A stretch of DNA of 64,000 nt from assembly GCF_000019165.1 (NCBI RefSeq), contig NC_010337.2, positions 1,603,001 through 1,667,000 of the forward strand, given 5' to 3'. The notes below the pieces were generated by a model. The model did not search any database. It was not told where the DNA came from and was given only the letters and a program-made list of their open reading frames with translations. A program made the translations under genes and the position numbers. The DNA comes from Heliomicrobium modesticaldum Ice1. GTDB taxonomy: Bacteria > Bacillota > Desulfitobacteriia > Heliobacteriales > Heliobacteriaceae. Positions 30,374 to 38,725 of the stretch are shown piece by piece (within the stretch, counting starts at the first letter, position 1; every line of letters begins with the position of its first letter).

Positions 30374-31855
30374 TTAGGGTGTCTCGATGGCGGAAAGGGC
30401 CTCGGTGATGGTTTTGGCTTTCGTCTCTTCGCTGTATGTATCGATGATCTGGCGGGCCTTGCGGGTATGGTTCAACGACGCGGGACCGCCGACACAGCCG
30501 CCGACGCAGGCCATGCCTTCGATGAAGTTGCCCGGCGGTCGGCCCACCTTGGCTTGCCGGAGCACCTTGATGCAGGCGTCGAGGCCGTCCACCTGAACGG
30601 GTTTCAGTTCTACCTGCACGCCGGCCTCCTTCAAGGCCTGGGCGATGGCCTCCGACACGCCGCCGCAGCGGGCGAAGCGGCGACCGAAGGGAGAGGCCTG
30701 CTGGAGCGGTTCGTCGGGGCAGTCGGCCAGCGAGATGCCGGCGGCGTCGAACATGGCGAAGATCTCCTCAAAGGTGAGGGCCAGGTCGATATGGCCTTTG
30801 CACTTGGGTAGGCCGATCTCCACCTTCTTGGCGTAGCAGGGGCCGATGAAGACCGTCTTCGCCTCCGGGTGCAGCTTTTTGACGTAGCGGCCTACGGCGA
30901 CCATGGGCGAGACGGAGGTGGAGATGTTCCCTTTTAAGGTGGGGAAGTGCTTTTCAATGAGAGAAACGAAGGCGGGGCAGCAGGAGTTGGTCAGGAAAGA
31001 ACCTTCCTTCAACTTTTCCGCCAGTTCCTTCGCCTCGTGGTCGACGATCATGTCGGCGCCCAGAGCCGCCTCGTGGACGGCGGCAAAGCCGAGTTTTTTG
31101 AGGGCATGGTGGACCTGGCCGATGGAGATGCCGGGAAACTGGCTGGCCACGGACGGCGCCAGGACCGCATGGACCGTTCCGTCTTGCGTCTTCAGCATTT
31201 CCACCGCCTGGGGGATGTAAGAGAGATCGGAGATGGCCCCGAAGGGGCAACTGACGGCGCAGTGGCCGCAGGAGACGCACTTGTTGGGATCGATGCGGGC
31301 GATCTTGTCCTCGCCGTATTGGATGGCTTTGACGGGACAAGCCTTGATGCAGGGGCGCTGCATGTCGGTGATGGCGCCGTAGGGGCAGACCTGGTGACAG
31401 CGGCCGCATTCGATGCACTTCTGCTGATTGATGTAGGCGAGGCGGTTGATCTGGGCGATGGCGTCGACGGGGCAGGCCTCGATGCAGCGGTGGGTGATGC
31501 AACCGCGGCAGGCGCCGGTGACGGTGAAGCGGTCGACGGGGCACTCGTCACAGGCGATGGCGATGACCCGGACGAGCGGATCCGGGATGCCGCTTTCAGC
31601 GGCTTCATATGCCACACCTGATTGGGGCGCCTCTCCACAGGCGAGGCGAACCCGTTCGGCCGCGACGGCCCGCTCCTTATAGACACAGCAGCGAAAACGC
31701 GCCTTGTTTCCCTGAAAAACGATGACCGGAATAAACTCACGATGGGCCTGCAAGCTCCCTTCCATGGCCATCTTGGCGACCTGATAAAAGACCTCATGGC
31801 GGATCATCTGGATCGTCGTCTCGTATTTTCTTCCGTTCACCGATCCGTTCGACAT
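30374..31855 (-). CDS. [FeFe]-hydrogenase-like iron-sulfur protein (group B-like)
   Basis: A 493-residue protein. After an ~80-residue unknown N-terminal part it has a run of 4Fe-4S motifs (CRGCITHRCIEACP, CIECGRCHQVCP, CIKACP, CVSCGHCAVSCP) and an H-cluster domain with L1 TNSCCPAF, L2 IGPCYAKKVE and L3 EGMACVGGCVGGP. These loops carry the cysteines that bind the H-cluster in [FeFe]-hydrogenases, in the variant seen in the clostridial group B lineage. Start ATG 31855-31853 has AAAGGAGG. Transcribed away from the IS element only 70 bases upstream. Catalysis versus redox sensing cannot be decided from sequence. Confidence 0.85.
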   Translation of the reverse strand: MSNGSVNGRKYETTIQMIRHEVFYQVAKMAMEGSLQAHREFIPVIVFQGNKARFRCCVYKERAVAAERVRLACGEAPQSGVAYEAAESGIPDPLVRVIAIACDECPVDRFTVTGACRGCITHRCIEACPVDAIAQINRLAYINQQKCIECGRCHQVCPYGAITDMQRPCIKACPVKAIQYGEDKIARIDPNKCVSCGHCAVSCPFGAISDLSYIPQAVEMLKTQDGTVHAVLAPSVASQFPGISIGQVHHALKKLGFAAVHEAALGADMIVDHEAKELAEKLKEGSFLTNSCCPAFVSLIEKHFPTLKGNISTSVSPMVAVGRYVKKLHPEAKTVFIGPCYAKKVEIGLPKCKGHIDLALTFEEIFAMFDAAGISLADCPDEPLQQASPFGRRFARCGGVSEAIAQALKEAGVQVELKPVQVDGLDACIKVLRQAKVGRPPGNFIEGMACVGGCVGGPASLNHTRKARQIIDTYSEETKAKTITEALSAIETP

Positions 31856-31919
31856 GGCTCGGCCTCCTTTGTGAATGAAATACCACCTCGTGTAGGATTG
31901 TGCATTCCGATCTCTGTAC

Positions 31920-31948
31920 ATATTAGAGGCCGTCTAGAAAATAAGCAA
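31920..31948 (-). promoter_or_regulatory. Possible IS-created hybrid promoter for the hydrogenase-like gene
   Basis: On the minus strand TTGCTT (31948-31943, inside the IS end) and TAATAT (31925-31920, in the target duplication) are separated by exactly 17 bases and point to the gene starting at 31855. Many IS elements carry outward -35 boxes in their ends. The -35 match is only moderate, so this is a candidate. Confidence 0.4.
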
Positions 31949-33839
31949 ATTCCCTAGCCAGCCCTTGCAAAAGCATGATTTTTTAATACAAACAGCAAAA
32001 AACTAGAGTCTTTTTATCGGTCTCACCGGCCCTTTTTGAGGATTTTCCTCAAAAAGGGCAGATCTCCCCCTTGCACCTTATGCGGCTTTTTTGAAAGCAA
32101 CACCGCGTAAGGCACTCACCTCCAACACCATGGTTGCATTCTTATCATTTCGTAGACGGTTGAGTTTTTGAAAGTTCGCCGCTAACGCGCTGAGCCGGGC
32201 GGCATAAGCCAGATTTCGTTTTCCGATACGGCGAACCCGGCGCAGTCCGTAACGGTTGACCAGTTCATTTTGCTTGGCTTCGATGCGGCTGCGAAGACGC
32301 ATCTGTTCCTTATAGATTTTCGTTTGGGAGTGCTTTGCCGCCTCGAGCATGACACCATAGGCGTTGTGAATAAAAATCGTGCGCCGATGTTTCTTTTCTT
32401 TAAAACAGGTCGTGTAACGAGGGCAGTGCTTGCAATCATGGTCCTTGGCGCGAAGCACGAAGTTCTTCCCATCTGCCACTTCCGAATAGGTGGTGATGAC
32501 TTTTCCTCTCGGGCAGATCAGTTGTGTTTGGTCTTCGGAAACTTGAAATCCCTCGCCCGCGAGGATATCACATTTTGTCTTTGGTGAAAGTGGCGCCACT
32601 ACGTCAATGCCTTTTTCCTTGAGGGTGACACGGTCATCGCCCGCACCATAGTGGGTATCTCCAATGATCGTCGGGTTTTCTACACAATCGGTGGGAAGCT
32701 GATCCGCTAACGGCACCAGACTGGAGCCGTCATAGTCGTTGGCTTTCATGGCCTCGGCGGCGGCGATAAATCCGGAATTTCCGACTTCGACGATGGCCAT
32801 CTTATACCCGCGCCATTTCGTCTTGCCCTTACAACCGAAACGGGCTTCGCTGTCTACAGCCGAAACTATCATATCTTTGACAGAACCGCCGGGGGCTATC
32901 TCAAGAGTTCCATCATCTTTCCGAATGATTCGTTCACGGAGGATACGGCAAAGCAAAAGGGCGTAATGAATGACATCGGGCTTCTTCTTCCACGAAGCCT
33001 CCGATGACTCCACGTAGGCCAGCAGTTCGTCAGCCTCGCTGACCACTTCAACAAGCCGTTCCATTTTGGCCTTATCGTCCAGGTTATGCTCTTTCACTTC
33101 CGTCACTGTTTCCAGGTAACGTACCGCCCGAGGGGCATGGGGGATTGCATGCCATGGAACACTGTATTGCTTCGCCAAAAGACGCACCAACAGGCGCATG
33201 GCTTGGCGGATCAGTTCGATGGTCGTGGGGGCACTGATGGGAGCTATGACATGGGTCGTGTCCGTTATCCAAGGTTCTTTCCCTGTCAAAACGCCCAGGT
33301 AGTACATCAACCGGATAAAGCGATCGAGATAGACCTTATCAAGTTCCTTTTGGATGAGCCGTTGCCGGTGGACGCCAAAATTGGCGTGATCAATGCCCGG
33401 TTCATCGAGGGCCATTCCTAACGCAAACTTGACCTCGATGTTCACACGTGTCTGTGCTTCCATCCCCCGGTCTGTTTCGCCCAGCATTTCCTGTAACATG
33501 CAGGCCATCGTCATCTGCCGGGCCGCATGACTGGGACGTCCGTTGTCAAGGCAATAGAGACCTGTAAAATCCTCCGGTTGTATTAATAGGGGCGCCAATT
33601 CACGAAACAGGCGAAAGACGGAATCGGCAGGCACAAGTTGGTCCCAGAGGGCTGCAAAGTCGTAAAAGCTAACTTGGGGGTCCACATCGAATCGAAACAA
33701 GGTACATCGCCTCGCTATAAACAGTCTTTGTACCTATATCCTTCGACGCGAAGAGTCGAATTCCCTTTAAATTCCACCAATTTCCATATAAAAACGTCTT
33801 GCTTTTTGCCCTCTCTTGAGGGGGTTTTTAGACAGACTC
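31926..33839 (-). mobile_element. IS1182-type insertion sequence, copy 1 (1914 bp, apparently intact)
   Basis: Ends are GAGGCCGTCTAGAAAA and, inverted, GAGTCTGTCTAAAAAC, 12 of 16 matched. It is flanked by TATTA at 31921-31925 and 33840-33844, read as the target duplication. One transposase gene. A second copy lies at 60750-62665; comparison of the two fixes both borders. A 14-bp hairpin GCCCTTTTTGAGGA / TCCTCAAAAAGGGC (32029-32059) follows the transposase stop. Confidence 0.93.
32078..33700 (-). CDS. IS1182-family transposase (intact copy)
   Basis: A 540-residue DDE transposase. The N-terminal DUF772-like domain includes NRGRPSHAARQMTMACMLQE-type sequence and GMALDEPGIDHANFGVHRQR; the middle has ITDTTHVIAPIS and the catalytic-domain segment IIGDTHYGAGDDR; a CPRGKV...CKHCPRYTTC cysteine cluster and GYKMAIVEVG follow, then the basic C-terminus RRVRRIGKRNLAYAARLSAL. 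Length equals the family norm and there are no interruptions, in contrast to the second copy. Confidence 0.93.
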   Translation of the reverse strand: MFRFDVDPQVSFYDFAALWDQLVPADSVFRLFRELAPLLIQPEDFTGLYCLDNGRPSHAARQMTMACMLQEMLGETDRGMEAQTRVNIEVKFALGMALDEPGIDHANFGVHRQRLIQKELDKVYLDRFIRLMYYLGVLTGKEPWITDTTHVIAPISAPTTIELIRQAMRLLVRLLAKQYSVPWHAIPHAPRAVRYLETVTEVKEHNLDDKAKMERLVEVVSEADELLAYVESSEASWKKKPDVIHYALLLCRILRERIIRKDDGTLEIAPGGSVKDMIVSAVDSEARFGCKGKTKWRGYKMAIVEVGNSGFIAAAEAMKANDYDGSSLVPLADQLPTDCVENPTIIGDTHYGAGDDRVTLKEKGIDVVAPLSPKTKCDILAGEGFQVSEDQTQLICPRGKVITTYSEVADGKNFVLRAKDHDCKHCPRYTTCFKEKKHRRTIFIHNAYGVMLEAAKHSQTKIYKEQMRLRSRIEAKQNELVNRYGLRRVRRIGKRNLAYAARLSALAANFQKLNRLRNDKNATMVLEVSALRGVAFKKAA

Positions 33840-34098
33840 TATTAGACACAAAGCTTGCAAAACCTTGCTTCAGCGGTGTTGAAAGCCGCGAAAAACCGAC
33901 TTGTTTATGACCATGCCACTGCCCGCCGGCCAGAAAAGCGGCGCAGAAGGATGGGCAGCAGGGGGCCTGGTTCTTCCGCGTGGCTGAAAATCGGCCATAT
34001 TTTTTTTACTTTACATCGATAATTCGACAAGATTTTTTTGGGCTGTACGGCATAATGAAGCTGTTGTGACGATATGAGATGGTGGGGAGAGACAGAGA

Positions 34099-35976
34099 GT
34101 GAGGTATGAAAGTCAAGCCTGCCGTGAGGAAACCGCGACAGGGTGGAGCGTGAAGGCGCAGGCCAGGGTTATGTCGTCGATAGGGCGCACCTTCACAGCA
34201 GTACTATCGGCAGCCCTTTTATTTTCGGTCGCTCTCTTACCGTTCTGGGAAAGGCAGTACCATGTCGCCCATGCCCTTTTTGAACTCCTCTGCGTGTTGC
34301 TCGCCTTGTCCGGCTTTATCATCACCTGGATTCTCTTCGATAAAGGAAGTCCGGAAAGCCATCTCTTCGGCTTCGGATTCTTGGCCGTCGGTCTGTTTAC
34401 GATTCTCCATGTCTGTGCCTTCCTCGGAATCCTGGCGATACCGTCGGAAGCCCCTGACGTGGTATGTTGGTTTTGGTTGACGGAGCGACTCGTCGAATCG
34501 ATGATCTTTCTTTTCGCTTCTCCCGTTGCGTCCTTCCGAATGAATCGGTGGGCCTGGCTCTTTCTGACGCTGCTGGGAACTTCGGCGATCTCCATTGCCT
34601 TTCTCTCCCAGCCAGGCCTGTTTCCCACGCTGTTTCTCGAAGGTCAGGGCGTGTCCACGACGGCGAAAATGGTCATAGAATATGGCATCACCGGCTTCTT
34701 TTTCGCCAGCCTCATCATGCAGTTGCGGAAAAGTTCGCTGCAACAACAGGGATATACGCCGCAGGTCATATTGGCCCTCTTGCTGGCCCTGCCGGTGGGG
34801 GCGCTCTCGAACGTCGCCTCAATGCACTCCTTCGGCAGCCTGCTCGTCCACACGCTGAAAGTCTGCTATTATTACTTTTTATTCAAAGGACTTTTTGCCC
34901 ACATGATTCTGTCGCCATACCAGGAGCTGTCGGCGGCTTCCGAGCGCTTTTATAAAATATTTCATGCGAGCCCGGCGAGCATCTCCATCGTCACCATCCA
35001 CGGATACCGGTACGTCGATGTCAATGACGCCTGGACGAAGTTGACGGGCTATTCGCGAGAGGAGGTCATCGGCAAGACTCAACGGGAATGCGGATGCCTC
35101 GACCGGGAAACCCACCGGGCCATCGCCAACCGGCCGGTGCGGAACATCATCGGCAAATTCACTACGAAAAGCGGCGACGTGCGGGAAGGGCTCATCACCA
35201 CGGAAGTCATCGAATTGGACGGCGTGCCTTGCCTGTTATACGTCACCATCGATGTGACTGAAAAGAACGAGTTCGAGCGGGAGCTGGCCCGTCTCGATCG
35301 CCTACACCTCGTCGGGCAGGTGGCCGCAGGGATCGGCCATGAGATCCGCAATCCTCTGACAACGGTGCGCGGATTCCTGCAACTCTTTGGCGCCAAAGCG
35401 GACCTGGTCCAATATGACGAGTATTTTCGGTTGATGATCAGCGAACTGGACCGGGCCAATGATATCATCACCGAATTTCTCTCTCTGGCTAAAACCAAAC
35501 CAAAGCAACTGAGGCTGCAAGACCTCAACGAGATCATCACCAGTCTGCATCCCTTATTGATGGCACAAGCCTTCAAAAAGGACAAACAACTGGTCATTGA
35601 TCTCGGCCGAATACCCTTATTGGCGCTGGACGAACATGAAATCCGCCAACTCCTCTTAAACCTCGTGAACAACGCCATGGATGCGATGAAACAAAGGGGG
35701 ACGGTGACGATCCGCACATACGTCGATGGCGAGCGCGTCCTGTTGGCCGTCCGCGACGAGGGAGAGGGGATCGCCGAGGAAATCCAAAGCAAGATCGGCA
35801 CCCCTTTTTTCACCACGAAGGCCCACGGAACGGGATTGGGGCTGGCCACCTGCTATTCCATCGTCGAGCGCCATCGCGGGCGGATCGACTATGAAACCGG
35901 TCCGAAGGGGACCACCTTCTTTATCGCCTTTCCACTTGAAGCCGAAGCGAAGGGAGATCTGAACATCGCATCTTAG
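34099..35976 (+). CDS. Membrane sensor histidine kinase (MASE3-like sensor, PAS, HisKA)
   Basis: A 625-residue kinase. Residues ~35-275 hold about seven to eight membrane segments resembling a MASE3-type sensor. A PAS domain follows (FYKIFHASPASISIV, VNDAWTKLTGYSREE, ~290-390). The transmitter has GQVAAGIGHEIRNPLTTVRG (His ~414), NLVNNAMDAMKQRG, RDEGEGI and GTGLGLATCYSIVE. The HisKA/HATPase sequence resembles Bacillus sporulation kinases (KinA-E type), so input to Spo0F/Spo0A is a reasonable guess. GTG 34099 follows GTGGGGAGAGA. No regulator gene is adjacent. Confidence 0.85.
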   Translation: MRYESQACREETATGWSVKAQARVMSSIGRTFTAVLSAALLFSVALLPFWERQYHVAHALFELLCVLLALSGFIITWILFDKGSPESHLFGFGFLAVGLFTILHVCAFLGILAIPSEAPDVVCWFWLTERLVESMIFLFASPVASFRMNRWAWLFLTLLGTSAISIAFLSQPGLFPTLFLEGQGVSTTAKMVIEYGITGFFFASLIMQLRKSSLQQQGYTPQVILALLLALPVGALSNVASMHSFGSLLVHTLKVCYYYFLFKGLFAHMILSPYQELSAASERFYKIFHASPASISIVTIHGYRYVDVNDAWTKLTGYSREEVIGKTQRECGCLDRETHRAIANRPVRNIIGKFTTKSGDVREGLITTEVIELDGVPCLLYVTIDVTEKNEFERELARLDRLHLVGQVAAGIGHEIRNPLTTVRGFLQLFGAKADLVQYDEYFRLMISELDRANDIITEFLSLAKTKPKQLRLQDLNEIITSLHPLLMAQAFKKDKQLVIDLGRIPLLALDEHEIRQLLLNLVNNAMDAMKQRGTVTIRTYVDGERVLLAVRDEGEGIAEEIQSKIGTPFFTTKAHGTGLGLATCYSIVERHRGRIDYETGPKGTTFFIAFPLEAEAKGDLNIAS

Positions 35977-36009
35977 CCGGGAAGCAGGTTAGCCGGAAAA
36001 GGACAGGAA

Positions 36010-36042
36010 AAGGCCACCTACGCTTGTGACGCAGGTGGCCTT
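36010..36042 (+). terminator. Hairpin after the sensor kinase
   Basis: AAGGCCACCT (36010-36019) and AGGTGGCCTT (36033-36042) are perfect complements with a 13-base loop. The following TTGTTACCT is only weakly T-rich. Confidence 0.65.
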
Positions 36043-36162
36043 GTTACCTACGTTCATGATCGCATCTAAGATCGGCGGGCATGACGCTGATCGCGCCCTT
36101 CGGTTTTGGAAGAGTAGCGCCGGAAGAAGGAGACCCTGGCTCGCGACGGAGGCTTGTGGTTG

Positions 36163-36384
36163 TTATGGTCGTGTATCCTTGGTGAAATAATCGGTGATAA
36201 ATCGCTCCACGTCGTCTAAGCTTGAGAGCAAATGATCATGCACATAGTCGCCTATCGTGACTTGGTACTCCTCCACTTCAAACAATCTGGGTTTTTTGAC
36301 TTCGATAACCATGCCGTTTTTATGACTTGTCCATTTGTAGAACGCTGCAAACGGTAGTGTTTCGTGCGGCTGCAAAGAAGACAC
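36163..36384 (-). CDS. Hypothetical protein, 73 residues
   Basis: A small soluble protein starting at GTG (36384-36382) with an excellent GGAGGTGA six bases upstream. It contains the stretch MVIEVKKPRLFEVEEYQVTI, suggesting a beta-rich N-terminal half, then a helical acidic tail with DDVERFITDYF. No family was recognised. It is convergent with the kinase upstream and divergent from the small-gene island that follows. Confidence 0.55.
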   Translation of the reverse strand: MSSLQPHETLPFAAFYKWTSHKNGMVIEVKKPRLFEVEEYQVTIGDYVHDHLLSSLDDVERFITDYFTKDTRP

Positions 36385-36718
36385 TGGACGTCACCTCCAG
36401 GCAGGTATGATTAGACCGGGCGGGACAATATTAAACCGGAAGCCCCTCCAGCAGTACTTTCTTCAATGATATTATATAAAGACATACATTAAAAGAATTT
36501 TCTGTAAATTTTCTCTTAGATAACCATCCGAAATCTCCACCTTTTCAAAGAAGTCGGCACCGTCAAGGGACAGAGAGGCGGGCGCGGACCTATTTGACAT
36601 TATTTAACAATGAAATCTTTTGAAAAAACCCATGCAAAAAAACATGTTTTCAATAAAGGATCTGAGTCGTTGCGTTATAATAATATGTGGTATTACATTA
36701 AGGTTAAAGGTGTTGGAT
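36385..36718. other. Divergent intergenic region with an AT-rich inverted repeat and -10 box
   Basis: About 330 bases, clearly AT-rich, with no gene. TTGAAAA...CATG and CATG...TTTTCAA (about 36619-36653) form an inverted repeat around a run of A. A perfect TATAAT at 36676-36681 lies 38 bases before the next ATG, but a matching -35 is not evident. Confidence 0.5.
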
Positions 36719-37018
36719 ATGACTGGAAAGCGGAAGCAGGGGATAAAACAATATCCGATTCGTGGAGACGAGAGCAGATTAGCTCGCATTGATGCCGTCA
36801 TCGATAAACTGAATGCACTGTATCGAGAGCGGACAGGTGTGCTGGACCGGACGATCACACGGAATGCTTTTTGCATCGAGGGGATCGAGCTCTACCTCTA
36901 CGCACATGAATTAGCCTTAGGCATTATAAAACCGGCAGAAGGGACACGCGAAAAGGTGACCAATCCCCTTGTGGAGGAAATACGGAGGATTCACGGCATT
37001 AAAGACGACGATCAGTGA
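36719..37018 (+). CDS. Hypothetical small basic protein, 99 residues
   Basis: Start ATG 36719 with AAAGGTG upstream. The protein begins with a basic tail (MTGKRKQGIKQ), then two probable helices (ESRLARIDAVIDKLNALYRE and ITRNAFCIEGIELYLYAHEL). The layout of a charged first helix, a short loop with TITRNAF and a hydrophobic second helix recalls small DNA-binding proteins of ribbon-helix-helix or plasmid-partition type, but no family can be named. It precedes the palindrome-controlled cysteine-rich genes and could be their regulator; that is a guess. Confidence 0.55.
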   Translation: MTGKRKQGIKQYPIRGDESRLARIDAVIDKLNALYRERTGVLDRTITRNAFCIEGIELYLYAHELALGIIKPAEGTREKVTNPLVEEIRRIHGIKDDDQ

Positions 37019-37037
37019 CGAGCTGGTCGTCTTTTTT
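37002..37037 (+). terminator. Rho-independent terminator
   Basis: AAGACGAC (37002-37009) pairs with GTCGTCTT (37026-37033) and a T run follows. The stem overlaps the stop codon of the preceding gene, so the next gene needs its own promoter, which is present. Confidence 0.85.
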
Positions 37038-37056
37038 TGTCGAGTAGTGAAATTTG

Positions 37057-37085
37057 TTGTTAGGTGGATATCCACCTGCTATAAT
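37057..37085 (+). promoter_or_regulatory. Sigma-A promoter with a perfect 16-bp palindrome as spacer
   Basis: -35 TTGTTA (37057-37062), 17-base spacer, -10 TATAAT (37080-37085). The spacer carries the perfect palindrome AGGTGGATATCCACCT (37062-37077). This is the geometry of a repressor site blocking RNA polymerase. It drives the cysteine-rich gene at 37129. Confidence 0.8.
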
Positions 37086-37128
37086 GAGATTAGCAAATGA
37101 TCCTGCGTTTTACAAGGGGGGTGTGTCC

Positions 37129-37653
37129 ATGGCTTGCAATTATCGGGAAAGATTGGGCGAGATTCAGGAGATGCTGGTGGAATATTGTTCATTTTGTTCG
37201 GAGGAACAATGCGACCCCGTCGACTGTCTGGTTGATTTTGTGGCGCGCATGCTCCACACGGCTAGGGCGCGCGGACCTCGTCATCGAGTAAAGAATGGAC
37301 TTAGCCTGATGCCAAGCACAGATGTGCGTATATACGAAAGGGACCGCGCGATCCCGATGCTGTTTCATGCGATGATGCTGTGCCAGCAGTGTCTGCATGA
37401 GGATCACGATTACAATTGCGTCACCCATTTATTGTGCAGCGCCTTAGAGAGGATGGTTTTCGGCGGCTGTCTCCAGGACATGAGTCAAGGGCATTCGATG
37501 CGGTGGCCGACGCGCAACCGACGAATGCTCACCCTTCAGCTGTACGCTCTGGATCCGGACCGGGCGGAGACGTTGCGGTCAATGATAGACCAATCATATG
37601 CGGAGGGGAGGATGAAGGCGCATGGTAGGCACAACGATGGAAGGCCCGAATAA
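37129..37653 (+). CDS. Cysteine-rich protein A, unknown function
   Basis: A 174-residue protein, ATG 37129 with AAGGGGGG upstream. Two cysteine clusters stand out: YCSFCSEEQCDPVDCLVDF (residues ~19-37) and MLCQQCLHEDHDYNC followed by a further Cys (~84-105), with His residues between. It looks like a metal- or Fe-S-binding protein. The next gene encodes a diverged paralogue with the same two clusters, and the two overlap by 32 bases, so they are probably made together. No family was recognised. A strong promoter with a palindromic spacer lies just upstream. Confidence 0.7.
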   Translation: MACNYRERLGEIQEMLVEYCSFCSEEQCDPVDCLVDFVARMLHTARARGPRHRVKNGLSLMPSTDVRIYERDRAIPMLFHAMMLCQQCLHEDHDYNCVTHLLCSALERMVFGGCLQDMSQGHSMRWPTRNRRMLTLQLYALDPDRAETLRSMIDQSYAEGRMKAHGRHNDGRPE

Positions 37654-38143
37654 ATCGAAAACCCGGGAGAAGCTCGAAATGTTACTGGATGCCCTGCAAT
37701 GCGACGGCCGTGATGTCGGTCCGCAGGATGTGCTTGGGGGACTGACGATCTACTGTATGGAGAATAAACCGTACTGTGGGGAATGTTCGGAATCTGATTG
37801 TTTGGTTGGGTTCGCCCGGCAGGCGGCCGCCTACGGACTGGAAAAGGGCGATCCTCGGGCGGTGTATCCTCACCGGTTGCCAATGCAAGACCGCAAGCAC
37901 TTTCGGGACCTGCCCATGGCAAAGGCCTTATTGGTGCTTGTTCTCTATACCTGTGCCCAGTGCGATGTAAAGTGTCATCGTGAAACGTGCTGCGTCAATC
38001 TGGAGGCTCATGCGCTGGAGATGGCCATATATCGGCGGGTGGCTCGGTATGCGCAGGGGGCCGTCGGACTCATCATCCGGCAGCTTGACGATATGTCGCT
38101 TGTCGATGCGATGAAGATGCTCCAGGAGCGGAGTGTCAGGTGA
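37622..38143 (+). CDS. Cysteine-rich protein B, paralogue of protein A
   Basis: A 173-residue protein overlapping the end of protein A. Its clusters YCGECSESDCLVGFARQA and YTCAQCDVKCHRETCCV align with those of protein A (C-x2-C-x4/7-C-L-V-x-F and C-x2-C), and both are followed by a helical LE-x-A/ALE-M segment. Start ATG 37622 lies near AGGGGAGGATGAAGG; an in-frame ATG at 37637 is an alternative. Together the two look like a duplicated gene forming a heteromer, perhaps a metal-binding pair. Function unknown. Confidence 0.7.
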   Translation: MVGTTMEGPNKSKTREKLEMLLDALQCDGRDVGPQDVLGGLTIYCMENKPYCGECSESDCLVGFARQAAAYGLEKGDPRAVYPHRLPMQDRKHFRDLPMAKALLVLVLYTCAQCDVKCHRETCCVNLEAHALEMAIYRRVARYAQGAVGLIIRQLDDMSLVDAMKMLQERSVR

Positions 38144-38205
38144 TGTAGCTGTCGGAAAAGAACATGTCTTTTCCACAGGCGCAGAAAGGAGGTCAAGGGA
38201 ACGTC

Positions 38206-38481
38206 ATGACGTTTCAAATGCTTGCCTCTGAAGGTCGGATGATCAGCTTTATGGTTAATCATCTTGACGCTGAGCATTTCGACAGGTACGTGAGGACTTG
38301 GGTATATCAATGTGACGCGCACTTGAGGAAGATGATGCCGAAGTCATCTTTCACAAAACATTTCTATCAATTGTGGAGCAACGCAGACAAGATTGATGAG
38401 TTGATTTTCGAGCAGTTGCTCTATATTATTCAGGGAATGGCAGCGGCGGAGAGTTATTCAAATCGACAAAGTGCCGGGTAA
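38206..38481 (+). CDS. Hypothetical protein, 91 residues
   Basis: Third gene after the palindrome promoter, 62 bases downstream of protein B. Start taken at ATG 38206 after AAAGGAGGTCAAGGGAACGTC; an earlier in-frame ATG at 38164 has no ribosome site. The product is helical with Met/His/Phe-rich segments (MISFMVNHLDAEHFDRYV, KHFYQLWSNADKIDEL). No family recognised. A terminator follows, so the unit probably is protein A, protein B and this gene. Confidence 0.6.
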   Translation: MTFQMLASEGRMISFMVNHLDAEHFDRYVRTWVYQCDAHLRKMMPKSSFTKHFYQLWSNADKIDELIFEQLLYIIQGMAAAESYSNRQSAG

Positions 38482-38491
38482 TTATACAGGG

Positions 38492-38556
38492 AGACCCCTC
38501 CCCCTTTTTCCTGCGATGCTCTCGATCGTGGGAAATTGGGTGGAGGGGTCTTTTGA
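38492..38556 (+). terminator. Rho-independent terminator closing the cysteine-rich operon
   Basis: AGACCCCTCC (38492-38501) pairs with GGAGGGGTCT (38542-38551), then TTT. The 40-base loop is long but part of it (GATGCTCTCGATCGTG) can fold as well. Confidence 0.75.
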
Positions 38557-38725
38557 ATTTTTTGGCTCTTCGTTATTTTTTTGTAGGTTCACAATCGCTG
38601 AAATGCTAAAATGAGGCTATGAACGATACGGGTTTATTTTAATCGGCCCTCGGCATGCGATCGAACATATGTAAGGATAAGCGCCGATTCATGTTCCAGA
38701 TCTTCCGAAGAAAGGAGCGCGCACG

